Shown here piece by piece: positions 1-8,141 of a stretch of 64,000 nt of DNA. The notes under the pieces were generated by a model. It was not told where the DNA came from. It ran no database searches and worked only from the letters and a program-made list of their open reading frames with translations. This DNA is from Rubrivivax sp. (GTDB taxonomy: Bacteria; Pseudomonadota; Gammaproteobacteria; Burkholderiales; Burkholderiaceae_C). Position 1 is the first letter of the stretch. Every line of letters starts with the position of its first letter. Location: positions 62,001 to 126,000 of the forward strand of contig JAHBZS010000006.1 of assembly GCA_019635285.1 (NCBI GenBank), given 5' to 3'. The position numbers were made by a program, and so were the translations under genes.

Positions 1-812
1 TGGCGTCCACGGCGCAGGCCGAATGCCTGACCGACCTGCAGGCCGCTGCGATGGTCGCCAACTACCTGGCCAAGAAGCCGGCGGCCAACCCCGAGGGCCT
101 GTCGGCGGCGGATGGCGAATGTTCGCGCGCCAAGTTCAACCACTTCCTGGCACAGCAGATCGGCAACAAGACCGTCGGCTACAAGGCCGGGCTGACCAAC
201 CCGGCGGTGCAGAAGCGCTTTGGCGCCAGCGCGCCGGTATGGGGCGTGCTCTACGCGCCGATGATGCTGGCCGACGGCGCGACGCTGGACGCGGCCTTCG
301 GCGCGCGCCCGCTGTTCGAGGCCGACCTGCTGGTGCGAGTGTCCGACGCACGCGTCAACCAGGCGAAGACGCCCGAGCAGGTGCTGCAGTACATCGACCT
401 GGTGATCCCGGCGATCGAACTGCCCGACCTGGTGGTCGAGGCGCCGCCCAAGCTCAACGGCGCGGCCGTCACGGCGATCAACGTCGGCGCGCGCTTCTTC
501 GTCACCGGCACGCCGATTCCGGTGCAGCACACGCAGCAGTTTGCAGACGCGCTGGCCAGCATGAAGGTGCTGGTGATGGGCGGTGGGGAAGACATGGACT
601 CGGGCTTCGGCCGCGACGTGCTCGACCATCCGCTCAACGCCGTGGTCTGGCTGGCGCAGGACCTGCAGCGCCAAGGCAAGGTGCTGAAGAAGGGCGACCT
701 GGTCAGCGTCGGGTCGTTCTCGAAGCTGATGCCGCCGAAGCCCGGGCTGAAGGTCGAGGTGCAGTACCAGGGGCTGCCCGACAACCCGTCGGTCAAGGTG
801 TCCTTCAGGTAG
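1..812 (+). CDS. 2-keto-4-pentenoate hydratase-like protein, probably exported (5' partial)
   Basis: Fumarylacetoacetase-fold hydratase family (MhpD-like), which adds water to 2-hydroxy-dienoates in aromatic meta-cleavage pathways. The frame is open to the left edge (first full codon at position 3), so the ATG at 51 is internal. The residues before it end ASTAQA-EC, which looks like a signal-peptidase cleavage site, so the protein is probably secreted to the periplasm; cytoplasmic location is usual for the family. 269 residues are visible. Family signs are the KAGLTNPAVQ segment, an acidic pair in FEADLLV and the conserved AIELPD stretch. Peptide deformylase starts 9 nt downstream. The substrate cannot be deduced; a non-catalytic role is possible. 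Confidence 0.8.
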   Translation, partial: ASTAQAECLTDLQAAAMVANYLAKKPAANPEGLSAADGECSRAKFNHFLAQQIGNKTVGYKAGLTNPAVQKRFGASAPVWGVLYAPMMLADGATLDAAFGARPLFEADLLVRVSDARVNQAKTPEQVLQYIDLVIPAIELPDLVVEAPPKLNGAAVTAINVGARFFVTGTPIPVQHTQQFADALASMKVLVMGGGEDMDSGFGRDVLDHPLNAVVWLAQDLQRQGKVLKKGDLVSVGSFSKLMPPKPGLKVEVQYQGLPDNPSVKVSFR

Positions 813-821
813 CCTGCGGCG

Positions 822-1361
822 ATGGCCATCCGCGAGATCCTGAAGATGGGCGATCCGCGCCTGCTGCGCATCGCCGCGCCGGTGACCGACTTCGACTCGC
901 CCGACCTGCTGGCGCTGATCGAGGACATGTTCGACACCATGCGCGCGGCGAATGGCGCGGGCCTGGCGGCACCGCAGATCGGCGAGGACCTGCAGCTGGT
1001 GATCTTTGGCTTCGAGCAGAACGAACGCTATCCCGACGCGCCGCCGGTGCCGCAGACGGTGCTGATCAATCCGGTGATCGAGCCGCTGGACGACGAGCGG
1101 GTGGATGGCTGGGAAGGCTGCCTGTCGGTGCCGGGGCTGCGCGGTGTGGTGCCGCGCTTCGCGCGCATCCGCTATCGCGGCTTCGACCCGCAGGGCCGGC
1201 CGATCGAGCGCCAGGCCGACGGCTTCCATGCCCGGGTGGTGCAGCATGAATGCGACCACCTGATCGGTCGCTTGTATCCCACGCGCATGACCGACCTGAC
1301 GCGCTTTGGTTACACCAGCGTGCTGTTCCCGGATCTGGATCCAGCCGAAGCCGACGACTGA
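822..1361 (+). CDS. def: Peptide deformylase
   Basis: Removes the formyl group from the N-terminal methionine of nascent proteins; an Fe/Zn enzyme of the cytosol. 179 aa, a normal length. All three family motifs are present: [10 protein letters not shown] (residues 45-54), EGCLSVPG (98-105, with the metal-binding Cys) and QHECDH (141-146, two metal His and catalytic Glu). No good Shine-Dalgarno precedes the ATG, which follows the previous stop by 9 nt, so translation may be coupled. There is no fmt neighbour, so this may be a second, stand-alone deformylase copy. The C-terminus extends some 20 residues beyond the last motif helix and is acidic. Confidence 0.95.
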   Translation: MAIREILKMGDPRLLRIAAPVTDFDSPDLLALIEDMFDTMRAANGAGLAAPQIGEDLQLVIFGFEQNERYPDAPPVPQTVLINPVIEPLDDERVDGWEGCLSVPGLRGVVPRFARIRYRGFDPQGRPIERQADGFHARVVQHECDHLIGRLYPTRMTDLTRFGYTSVLFPDLDPAEADD

Positions 1362-1434
1362 GCTGTCATCGCAGCCGGACCCAGGGGCGTTGATGCCCTG
1401 AGGCCCGGGGTCATCGGGCGGTGTGGGAAGGTCG

Positions 1435-3288
1435 ATGCGTGGCTGGCTGGGACGTGCGCTGAGCCTGCTGGCGTTGTGGCTGCTGGCGCAGGCAGCGCTG
1501 GCGCAGGACGATCCGCCAGGCCGCGTCGGCCGCTTGGCGGCGCTGCAGGGCGAAGTGTGGGTGTTGGAGCCGGGGCGTGGCGAGTGGATCGCGGCGCTGC
1601 CCAACCGCCCCTTCACCGGCGGCGAGCGCCTGCACACTGCGCCGGGCGCGTCGGCCGAACTGCGCATCGGCTCGACCACGGTGTTTCTGGGCGCGCAGAC
1701 CGAGTTCGAAGCGCTGCGCCTGGACGACGAGCGCCTGCAGTTCCGGCTGCAGCGCGGGCAGATGGCGCTGCGCGTGCCGTCGCCGGAGGTGGCCGCAGAA
1801 CTGGAGGTGCTGCATCCGGAGGCGCGCTTCAGGCCGCTGCGCGCCGGCTTCTACCGCATCGACCGCCTGGCCGAAGCCAGCGACGCCACCGTCTGGCGTG
1901 GCGCGCTGCAGGTCGAGGCCCACAACCTGTCGCTGACGCTGCAGGTCGGACAGCGTGCCGCCTTCTGGCGCGATGGCCCGCTGGGCGACACCACGCGCCA
2001 ATGGCTGGCGCCGGCGCAGGACGAGTTTGCGCTGGCCGTGCAGCGCCAGGACCAGGTGCTGGCACAGCTTGCCCCGTCGGACCTGGTGCCGGCCGAGATG
2101 ACGGGCGCGGAGGACCTGCAGCGCTACGGCAGCTGGACCCCCCATCCCGAGTTCGGCGCGGTGTGGGTGCCGACCGTGGTGGCCGCGGGCTGGGCACCGT
2201 ACCGCCAGGGCCAGTGGGTCTGGCAGCCGCCCTGGGGCTGGACCTGGGTCGATGCAGCCCCCTGGGGCTTTGCGCCCTTCCACTACGGCCGCTGGCTGTG
2301 GTGGAGCAACCGCTGGTGCTGGACGCCGGGCCCGCGCGTGGTGCGGCCGGTCTTCGCACCGGCGCTGGTCGGCTGGGTCGGCCGGCCACCGGTGCCGGGC
2401 GCGGGGTGGGGCGGCCGACCGCCGCCGCCACAGGGCTGGGTGCCGTTGGGGCCGCGTGAAGCCTATCGCCCGGACTACCGGGCCAGCCCACGGCTTGTGC
2501 AGCGTCTGAATCCTTACCCCGCGGGGCAACCGGCCGCCTTCGTCAACCGCAGCGTGCCCGGCGCGGTGACGACCTGGCCGGGCGCGCGGCCGCAGTCCGA
2601 CGAGGCCTCGGCGCAGCCCGACGAAAGGGTGATCCGCCGCCCGCCGCCGGAGCCTGGACGGCGGCAGGACATGCCGGGCCGCCCCGATCACCCCGATCGC
2701 GATGCGGCGGCGCCGCGCGGCCCATGGCCGCCTGCCGGGCCGCCACCTTCGCCGCTGCCGCAGACCGCGCCGTCACGTCCGCCAGCGCCGGCCTTCGCCA
2801 CGCAGCAGGCCGACGACATGGCAACGCGCCGCCACGGGCAGGATCCGGACGGGCGCCCGGATGCGTCGGGCCGGCCGGGGCGTGAACAGATGCGGCCGCG
2901 TGCCGCAATGCCACAGGCGGAGGCGCCTGCCCCGCCCCAGGTGGTGCCGCCGCGTCCGCCGCCGGCGGCCATGCCGATGCCGGCGCCAGGGCACACGCCG
3001 ATGCAGGTGGCGCCACCAGCCCCGTCGCCGCAGACGCCAGCCCCGCCGCAGTTGGCGCCGCCGCGCCCACCGCCGGCGGCCCCGCCGGTGCGTGCGCCGA
3101 TGCCACCGCCGATGCCACCGCCGATGCAAGCGGCCCTGCCGGCCATGCCGGCCGCCGGCGCGGGTCCCTTTGGCGGGGGCCGTCCGGCACAGCCGGAAGG
3201 GCGGCAGCGCGGCGGCGATGCGGACCGGCCCGATCCCGACGCGCGCCGACGCACGCCCGAATCGCGCGGCAACCCGCGCGAGCGCTGA
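1435..3288 (+). CDS. FecR-domain / DUF6600 secreted proline-rich protein
   Basis: About 617 aa. It opens with a signal peptide (hydrophobic LLALWLLAQAALA, cleavage before QDD). A FecR-like beta domain follows at residues ~25-200 (GEVWVLEPG, GERLHTAPGASAELRIG). A DUF6600-type Trp/Tyr-rich block lies at ~225-315 with repeated W-x-P motifs (YRQGQWVWQPPWGW, FHYGRWLWW). The C-terminal half is low-complexity Pro/Arg/Met-rich sequence, including repeated PPRPPPA and MPPP units. It is probably an extracytoplasmic envelope protein; a structural or surface-interaction role is inference. The ATG at 1435 has GGAAGG just upstream; a GTG at 1423 would add four residues. The gene ends 12 nt before an insertion sequence and is not truncated by it. 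Confidence 0.75.
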   Translation: MRGWLGRALSLLALWLLAQAALAQDDPPGRVGRLAALQGEVWVLEPGRGEWIAALPNRPFTGGERLHTAPGASAELRIGSTTVFLGAQTEFEALRLDDERLQFRLQRGQMALRVPSPEVAAELEVLHPEARFRPLRAGFYRIDRLAEASDATVWRGALQVEAHNLSLTLQVGQRAAFWRDGPLGDTTRQWLAPAQDEFALAVQRQDQVLAQLAPSDLVPAEMTGAEDLQRYGSWTPHPEFGAVWVPTVVAAGWAPYRQGQWVWQPPWGWTWVDAAPWGFAPFHYGRWLWWSNRWCWTPGPRVVRPVFAPALVGWVGRPPVPGAGWGGRPPPPQGWVPLGPREAYRPDYRASPRLVQRLNPYPAGQPAAFVNRSVPGAVTTWPGARPQSDEASAQPDERVIRRPPPEPGRRQDMPGRPDHPDRDAAAPRGPWPPAGPPPSPLPQTAPSRPPAPAFATQQADDMATRRHGQDPDGRPDASGRPGREQMRPRAAMPQAEAPAPPQVVPPRPPPAAMPMPAPGHTPMQVAPPAPSPQTPAPPQLAPPRPPPAAPPVRAPMPPPMPPPMQAALPAMPAAGAGPFGGGRPAQPEGRQRGGDADRPDPDARRRTPESRGNPRER

Positions 3289-3294
3289 AACCCT

Positions 3295-3300
3295 TCTAGC
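3295..3300. repeat. Left target-site duplication of the IS (TCTAGC)
   Basis: TCTAGC directly abuts the left inverted repeat; the right copy is TCTAGG at 4326-4331. Five of six bases match. IS481-family elements are known to target NCTAGN sites, which fits. Confidence 0.7.
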
Positions 3301-4242
3301 TGTAGTTTCTCAGGACGTTGTTCCCGTCGAAGCCGAGGCGGGAAGCTGGCGGTTGGTGCGACGTGGCCGAGTGAGGCCGGTGGAAGTTGTAGTGGTGCAT
3401 CCAGGGCTGCAACTCGGCGGCCCGGTGCTGCGAAGTGGGGTATCGGTAGGCATAGGCCCATTCGCGCAGCAGCGTCTGGATGAAGCGCTCGGCCTTGCCG
3501 TTGGTGCGCGGCGTGTACGGCCGCGTGCGGATATGGCGCAGGCCCAGCCGGCGCAGCAGCTTGGCGAAGCGGCGCGACTTGTAGGCCGAGCCGTTGTCGG
3601 TCATCACCTGCTCGACGCGCACGCCCAGCCTGCGGTAGTAGCGCAAGGCAGCCAACAAGAAGGCGCAGGCGTTCTTGGCGGTCTCGTCGCTCAGCATCAG
3701 CTGAAGCCCACGCGCGAATGATCGTCAATGGCCACGTGCAAGGCCTGCCAGCCCGCGCGCGGCGTGTAGCGCGTGCGGTCGCCCGTGACGCGGTGGCCGG
3801 GCTGCTCGAAGCGAGCGAGCTTCTTGGTGTCGATGTGCAGCAGTTCGCCGGCGCTCTTGCGCTCGTAGCGGCGCGGCGCCGTGCCGGGCTGCAGCGCTGG
3901 CAGCTTGTGCAAGCCGCCGGCCTGGCACGCCCGGCCCACGCAGCTCTTGCTCAGGCCCACGCGCTCGGCGATCTGCGCGTAGGTCAGCCGCTGCGTCCGC
4001 CGCAGCGCCAGCGCGCGTTCGAGCTTGCGCACATCGCTGCGCCGCGGGCTGCTGCGCGGCCGCGAGCTGCGGTCCAACAGGCCAGCCGCACCTTCTTGAG
4101 CATGGCGTGCTTGCCACTTTCGCGCGGTGCGCGCACTGATGCCGGCGGCCTCGGCCGCCGGCATCAGCCCCACAAGTTCAATCCGCTCGATCAAGTGCGC
4201 TCGCCCTCTGGGCGTCAATGCGGCATTCTTGTGGCTGTTCAT
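3296..4242 (-). pseudogene. IS481-family transposase, frameshifted
   Basis: The first frame starts at the ATG at 4242 (AGGAG seven bases upstream, M-N-S-H-K) and runs 181 codons with an HTH (ISARTARKWQARH) and the first catalytic Asp (LLHIDTKKL). It stops at 3697-3699, right after AIDDHSRVGFS. The second frame continues the same protein from LMLSDETAKN with the second Asp (VMTDNGSAYKS) and the Glu (NGKAERFIQTL). The two together give the usual length near 316 aa. A one-base loss near 3700 explains the break; no slippery heptamer is visible, so programmed frameshifting is unlikely. The final TAG (3296-3298) lies outside the element, in the CTAG target duplication. Confidence 0.85.
3301..3323 (+). 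repeat. Left terminal inverted repeat of the IS
   Basis: Begins TGTAGTTTCTCAGGACGTTG. It is a 19/23 match to the reverse complement of the right end at 4303-4325, with mismatches scattered singly, as is usual for left and right IS ends. Confidence 0.85.
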
Positions 4243-4302
4243 CCGAGGGCTCCTGAAGGCGACGGGTTGGTGTGAGAACCCCCATCTTCCTTCTCCTCGG
4301 GT

Positions 4303-4325
4303 GAACAACCTCTTGGGAAACGACA
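4303..4325 (-). repeat. Right terminal inverted repeat of the IS
   Basis: Read on the minus strand it begins TGTCGTTTCCCAAGAGGTTG and pairs with the left repeat at 3301-3323 (19 of 23). It lies upstream of the transposase start. Confidence 0.85.
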
Positions 4326-4331
4326 TCTAGG
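4326..4331. repeat. Right target-site duplication of the IS (TCTAGG)
   Basis: Abuts the right inverted repeat and shares TCTAG with the left copy at 3295-3300. The last base differs, either by mutation or because the true duplication is shorter than six bases. Confidence 0.65.
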
Positions 4332-4332
4332 G

Positions 4333-4983
4333 CTAGCGCAGCAGCGGCTTCAGCGCGGGCCAGACGTTGTCCAGCAGGCGCGGCTGGGCCTGCGCGTTGG
4401 GATGGATGCGGTCGCTCTGGAACAGCTTGTCGGCGTCCGGGCCGTCGGCCACGCCGGCCAGGAAGAAGGGCAGCAGCGCCACGCCTTCGGCCTTGGCCAC
4501 GGCGGCGAACAGGCTGGCAAAGTCCCGGGCGTACTTCTGACCGTAGTTGGGCGGCACCTGCATGCCCAGCAGCAGCACGCGTGCGCCGGCGGCCTTGGCG
4601 GCCTGCACCATGGCGCCCAGGTTGGCCTGCGTCATCGACAGCGGCAGGCCGCGCAGCGCGTCGTTGCCGCCGAGCTCGATGATCACGATGCCGGGCTTGT
4701 GCTCGGCCAGCAGCCCCGGCAGGCGCGAACGCCCGCCCGAGGTGGTGTCGCCGCTGACGCTGGCATTGACCACGTCGATGCCCACCTTGTCGCGCGCCAG
4801 CCGCTGCTGCAGCAGCGCCACCCAGCCGCTGCCGCGCGGCAGCCCGTATTCGGCGGACAGGCTGTCGCCGACCACCAGCAGCGGACCGCGCGGCGCCGCC
4901 GCCCAGGCACGGGCTGACGCGCTGGCCAGCGCAAGCAGGCTAAAGTGCCGCAGCAGCGCGCGCCGCGTGAGCCTTGATTTCAT
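4333..4983 (-). CDS. tesA: Arylesterase / acyl-CoA thioesterase I-like SGNH hydrolase
   Basis: Periplasmic lipase/esterase of the SGNH (GDSL) family hydrolysing aryl esters and acyl thioesters. 216 aa. The N-terminus carries TRRALLRHFSLLALA..AWA, a signal peptide with a twin-arginine, hence possibly Tat-type. Blocks: GDSLS (39-43, nucleophile Ser), the block with GRSRLPGLL, GGND (105-108) and DRIHP (191-195, catalytic Asp and His). The stop lies only 8 bp from the insertion sequence. The start codon is back-to-back with that of the divergent ABC ATPase gene, the same tesA/ybbA pairing known from E. coli. Confidence 0.9.
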   Translation of the reverse strand: MKSRLTRRALLRHFSLLALASASARAWAAAPRGPLLVVGDSLSAEYGLPRGSGWVALLQQRLARDKVGIDVVNASVSGDTTSGGRSRLPGLLAEHKPGIVIIELGGNDALRGLPLSMTQANLGAMVQAAKAAGARVLLLGMQVPPNYGQKYARDFASLFAAVAKAEGVALLPFFLAGVADGPDADKLFQSDRIHPNAQAQPRLLDNVWPALKPLLR

Positions 4984-4990
4984 GCTTCGA

Positions 4991-5677
4991 ATGTCCGAAC
5001 CGATCATCGCCGTCCAACGCATCACCAAGCAGGTCAACGACGCCACCGGGCCGCTGACCATTCTCCACGACATCTCCTTCGAGCTGCGCGAGCGCGAGTC
5101 GGTGGCCGTCGTCGGCGCCTCGGGGTCTGGCAAGAGCACGCTGCTGTCGATCGTCGCCGGGCTGGACGTGCCCACCAGCGGGCAGGTGCGGCTGGCTGGC
5201 ACCGAACTGTTTGCATTGGACGAGGACGCGCGGGCCGCGGTGCGTTCGCGGCAGCTGGGCTTCGTGTTCCAGAGCTTCCAGTTGCTGGCCAACCTGAATG
5301 CGCTGGAGAACGTGATGCTGCCGCTGGAGCTGCTGGGCCGCACGGATGCGCGCGCGCGGGCCACCGAGATGCTGGGCCGCGTCGGCCTGGCCAGCCGCCT
5401 GGGCCACTATCCGAAGGTGCTGTCGGGCGGCGAGCAGCAGAGGGTGGCGCTGGCGCGTGCCTTTGTCGTGCAGCCGGCGGTGCTGCTGGCGGACGAGCCG
5501 ACCGGCAGCCTGGACTTCGCCACCGGCGCAAAGGTCATGGAACTGATGTTCGACATGAACCGCGAGGCCGGCACGACGCTGGTGCTGGTGACGCACGACA
5601 GCGGCATCGCCGCGCGCTGCCAGCGTCAGCTGGGCATCGAGGCAGGCCGCCTGGTCAGCGACCGTGCGTCGGCGTGA
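4991..5677 (+). CDS. ybbA: ABC transporter ATP-binding protein, YbbA/LolD type
   Basis: ATPase subunit of a MacB/LolD-class transporter, 228 aa. Walker A GASGSGKST (42-50), Q-loop in FVFQSFQL, signature LSGGEQQ (144-150), Walker B VLLADEP (164-170) and H-loop LVTHD are all intact. It is divergent from tesA. No large permease (YbbP-like) follows; the next gene is on the other strand, so its membrane partner must be encoded elsewhere or be missing. The ATG at 4991 was chosen; an in-frame ATG at 4982 lies in a CATG that also forms the tesA start on the opposite strand. Neither start has a clear Shine-Dalgarno. Confidence 0.88.
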   Translation: MSEPIIAVQRITKQVNDATGPLTILHDISFELRERESVAVVGASGSGKSTLLSIVAGLDVPTSGQVRLAGTELFALDEDARAAVRSRQLGFVFQSFQLLANLNALENVMLPLELLGRTDARARATEMLGRVGLASRLGHYPKVLSGGEQQRVALARAFVVQPAVLLADEPTGSLDFATGAKVMELMFDMNREAGTTLVLVTHDSGIAARCQRQLGIEAGRLVSDRASA

Positions 5678-5692
5678 CGCTGCCGTGAAGCC

Positions 5693-6505
5693 TCAGGGCT
5701 GCGCGAACTTGTAGTCGGTCTTCGCGGCCTTGCGCAGGTCTTCCTGGTACTGCTGCAGCTTGATCTGCTCCAGGCGCTGCACGATCTGCGCCTTGACGTC
5801 GTCGAAGGCCGGGAATTCGGCCTCGCGCGTGTCTTCGAGCTTGATGATGTGCCAGCCGAACTGGGTCTTCACCGGCACGGCGGTGACTTCGCCCTTCTTC
5901 AGCGTCGTCAGCGCCTGACCGAATTCAGGCACGTAGGAGTCGGCCTTGGCAAAGTCCAGGTCGCCGCCGTTGGCGCCCGATCCCGGGTCCTTGGAGAACT
6001 TCTTGGCCAGGTCTTCGAAGCTGGCGCCGGCCTTGATCTGCGCGATCAGCGACTTGGCCTCGTCTTCCTTCTCGACCAGGATGTGGCGCGCGCGGTACTC
6101 GGTGCCGGTGAGCTGCGCCTTGAACTTGTCGTATTCGGCCTTGGCCTCGGCATCGCTGACCGGGTTCTTCTTCTTGAAGTCCTCGAACAGCTCGCGGATC
6201 AGGATGCTCTGACGCGCCAGTTCCATCTGCGCGCGGTAGTCGGCCGAGGCGGCGATGCCTTTCTTCTCGGCTTCCTGGGTGAAGATCTCGCGCAGCACCA
6301 CCTGGTCCTTGGCTTGCGCCTCCATCTCGGGGCCGACCTTCTGGCCGGCACGCGCGGCCTGCTGCAGCAGGTTGTCGACGCGCGCCTTGGGCACGGCCTT
6401 GCCGTTGACGATGGCGATGTTCTGGGCCTGGGCCAAGAGCGGCAGGCACAGCGCGGCCGACAGAGCCAGGGACGCGACGCGCACAGCCTTGGAGTTCGAC
6501 TTCAT
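5693..6505 (-). CDS. Periplasmic parvulin-type peptidyl-prolyl cis-trans isomerase
   Basis: Catalyses proline isomerisation and assists folding of exported proteins. 270 aa with a signal peptide (LALSAALCLPLLAQAQ, cleavage before N). A helical SurA_N-like region spans ~30-130 and a PpiC rotamase domain ~138-235, with ARHILVEKEDEA, FEDLAKKFSKDPGSG..GGDL and QFGWHIIKLE. The end KTDYKFAQP is typical of the betaproteobacterial form. It lies downstream of msrB-yciB-bolA in the same direction, a common Burkholderiales block, but separated from bolA by 97 bp, so it may have its own promoter. Confidence 0.92.
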   Translation of the reverse strand: MKSNSKAVRVASLALSAALCLPLLAQAQNIAIVNGKAVPKARVDNLLQQAARAGQKVGPEMEAQAKDQVVLREIFTQEAEKKGIAASADYRAQMELARQSILIRELFEDFKKKNPVSDAEAKAEYDKFKAQLTGTEYRARHILVEKEDEAKSLIAQIKAGASFEDLAKKFSKDPGSGANGGDLDFAKADSYVPEFGQALTTLKKGEVTAVPVKTQFGWHIIKLEDTREAEFPAFDDVKAQIVQRLEQIKLQQYQEDLRKAAKTDYKFAQP

Positions 6506-6602
6506 GTCTGGGTCTTTCTAGGAGGAAGGGCAGTCACCTTGGGCGACTGCAGCGGGCAATGAGCCTGGGCCGCTAAGGGGCGTTGGGTTCCGCAGAAGGA
6601 TT

Positions 6603-6869
6603 TCAGGGCTCGTCGGGCGCATGGGCCTCGATGGCCAACGCATGGATGCCGGCCGGCATCAACAAGCGCAGAGCATCATACACGAGGCGATGGCGCGCGA
6701 CCCGGTTGCAGCCGGCGAAGCGCGCGCTGGTGATGCGCACCGTGAAATGCCGGCCTTCGCGCGCGCCGGCATGGCCGGCATGCAGGTGGCTGTCGTCCTG
6801 CACTTCGAGCTGGCTGGGCTGCAGGGCCGCCTGCAGGGCAGCCGCGATCGCCTCGGCGGTGACGGCCAT
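6603..6869 (-). CDS. BolA family protein
   Basis: Small BolA/IbaG-type protein (88 aa) that binds Fe-S clusters together with monothiol glutaredoxins and affects morphology and stress response in relatives. Signature: VQDDSHLHAGH near residue 24, the conserved HFTV strand and RLVYDAL..GIHALAIEA. The start overlaps the yciB stop as ATGA, which indicates translational coupling. The His-rich loop (HLHAGHAGAREGRH) contains the invariant His of the family. Confidence 0.93.
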   Translation of the reverse strand: MAVTAEAIAAALQAALQPSQLEVQDDSHLHAGHAGAREGRHFTVRITSARFAGCNRVARHRLVYDALRLLMPAGIHALAIEAHAPDEP

Positions 6870-7522
6870 CAGGCGGAGTCGGCGGGGGCTTTGCTGGCCG
6901 GCGCCTCGTCGTTCTTGAGGTGCCGGCTCAGGTACAAGCCTTGCGCCAGCGTGAACAGCAGCATCAGCCCGAGGCCGCCGAAGAGCTTGAAGTTGACCCA
7001 GGCGTCGGTGGAGAAGTGATAGGCCACCCACAGGTTGAGCAGCCCCATCAGCGCGAAGAAGGCCACCCAGGCGAAGTTGAGCCGGTGCCAGACGCGGTCC
7101 GGCAGTTCCATCTGCTCGCCCAGCAGCACGCGCAGCAGGTTGCGGCCGAAGAGCAGCGGGCTCAGCCACAGCGACAGCCCCATCGCCCAGTACAGCACGC
7201 TGGGTTTCCACTTGATGAAGGTCTCGTTGTGGAAGTAGATGGTGGCGCCGCCCAGCACCGCCACCAGGCCCAGGCTGACCCAGAGCATCGCATCGACCCT
7301 GCGGCCGCGAAGTTTGAGCCAGATCACCTGCGCCAAGGTGGCGATGATCACCACCACCGTCGCCAGCAGCACCGGCGCCTCGGTCGGCCCGACCGTGCCG
7401 CCCGACACCATGAAGCCCAGCTGGGACGTGGCAAAGGCCGCGGCCGCTTCCCGATGGGACTCGGCGTACTTGAAGACCGCGAAGAACAGCGCGATCGGAA
7501 GGAAGTCGAAGAGGAGTTTCAT
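6869..7522 (-). CDS. yciB: Inner membrane septation protein A (YciB family)
   Basis: Polytopic inner-membrane protein with about five to six membrane segments, implicated in cell envelope synthesis and division. 217 aa. Family signs are the start MKLLFDFLPIALFFAVFKY, KWKPSVLYW, the central GRNLLRVLLGEQ and the WVAFFALMGLLNLWVAY helix. The C-terminal tail (ESHL-type region KNDEAPASKAPADSA) is Ala-rich and probably disordered. Its stop overlaps the bolA start by ATGA, and msrB lies 31 bp upstream, giving an msrB-yciB-bolA operon. Confidence 0.95.
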   Translation of the reverse strand: MKLLFDFLPIALFFAVFKYAESHREAAAAFATSQLGFMVSGGTVGPTEAPVLLATVVVIIATLAQVIWLKLRGRRVDAMLWVSLGLVAVLGGATIYFHNETFIKWKPSVLYWAMGLSLWLSPLLFGRNLLRVLLGEQMELPDRVWHRLNFAWVAFFALMGLLNLWVAYHFSTDAWVNFKLFGGLGLMLLFTLAQGLYLSRHLKNDEAPASKAPADSA

Positions 7523-7553
7523 GCACTGGGCCGCTGCGCCGCGCGGCCGGGGC

Positions 7554-7976
7554 TCAATCGGGCGGCGCGAAGTTTATCGCGGCGGAATTGATGCAGTAGC
7601 GCTCGCCGCGCGGCTGCGGCCCGTCGTCGAACACATGGCCCAGGTGCGAGCCGCAGTTGCGGCAGCGCACTTCGACCCGCACCATGCCATGGGTGGTGTC
7701 GCGCAGGTATTCGATGACGTCGGCGTTGATCGGCTCCGCATAGCTCGGCCAGCCGCAGCCGGCGTCGAACTTCGAATCCGACTTGAACAGCGGCGTGCCG
7801 CAGCCGATGCAGTCGTAGCGACCCGGTTTGAAGTGGTCCCAGTACTTGCCGGTGAAGGCGCGCTCGGTGGCGGCGTGTCGTGCCACCTGGTATTGCATCG
7901 GGTCGAGCTGCTGGCGCCAGTCGGCGTCGCTCTTGCGGACCGCGTAGCTCGGGTCGTCGATCGGCTTGATGCTCAT
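7554..7976 (-). CDS. msrB: Peptide-methionine (R)-S-oxide reductase MsrB
   Basis: Reduces R-methionine sulfoxide in oxidised proteins, using thioredoxin. 140 aa. The zinc-binding pairs CIGC and CRNC, the GCGWPSY motif and the catalytic RYCINSAAI block are present. The ATG at 7976 was preferred because an AGGAGGA lies nine bases upstream; the ATG nine bases further upstream is too close to that site. First gene of the msrB-yciB-bolA operon. It is divergent from the ABC importer operon across a 165 bp gap. Confidence 0.95.
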   Translation of the reverse strand: MSIKPIDDPSYAVRKSDADWRQQLDPMQYQVARHAATERAFTGKYWDHFKPGRYDCIGCGTPLFKSDSKFDAGCGWPSYAEPINADVIEYLRDTTHGMVRVEVRCRNCGSHLGHVFDDGPQPRGERYCINSAAINFAPPD

Positions 7977-8141
7977 GGGAACCATTCCTCCTGCGCTGCG
8001 CCGCGATTGTCGCGCCGACCGAGGCCGCGTGCACCCGCAGGGCCTTGGTCATCGCCCCGTGGGGGCGGGAAGACCCTGTAACGGCGCCGTTTGCGGGCCC
8101 ATAATCTCTACCCATTCATTGAGTGGAGTGGGAGACTTGTG

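Larger units (their letters stand above)
3301..4325 (-). mobile_element. IS481-family insertion sequence, 1025 bp
   Basis: The element is bounded by inverted repeats of about 23 bp that match at 19 positions (left 3301-3323, TGTAGTTTCTCAGG...; right read inward from 4325, TGTCGTTTCCCAAG...). It carries one transposase of the HTH plus DDE integrase type on the minus strand, here split by a frameshift. It sits in the short gap between the stop codons of the convergent FecR-like gene and tesA, so no host gene is broken. Size, TGT ends and CTAG target agree with IS481 elements. With the frameshift it is probably immobile unless helped in trans. Confidence 0.9.
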
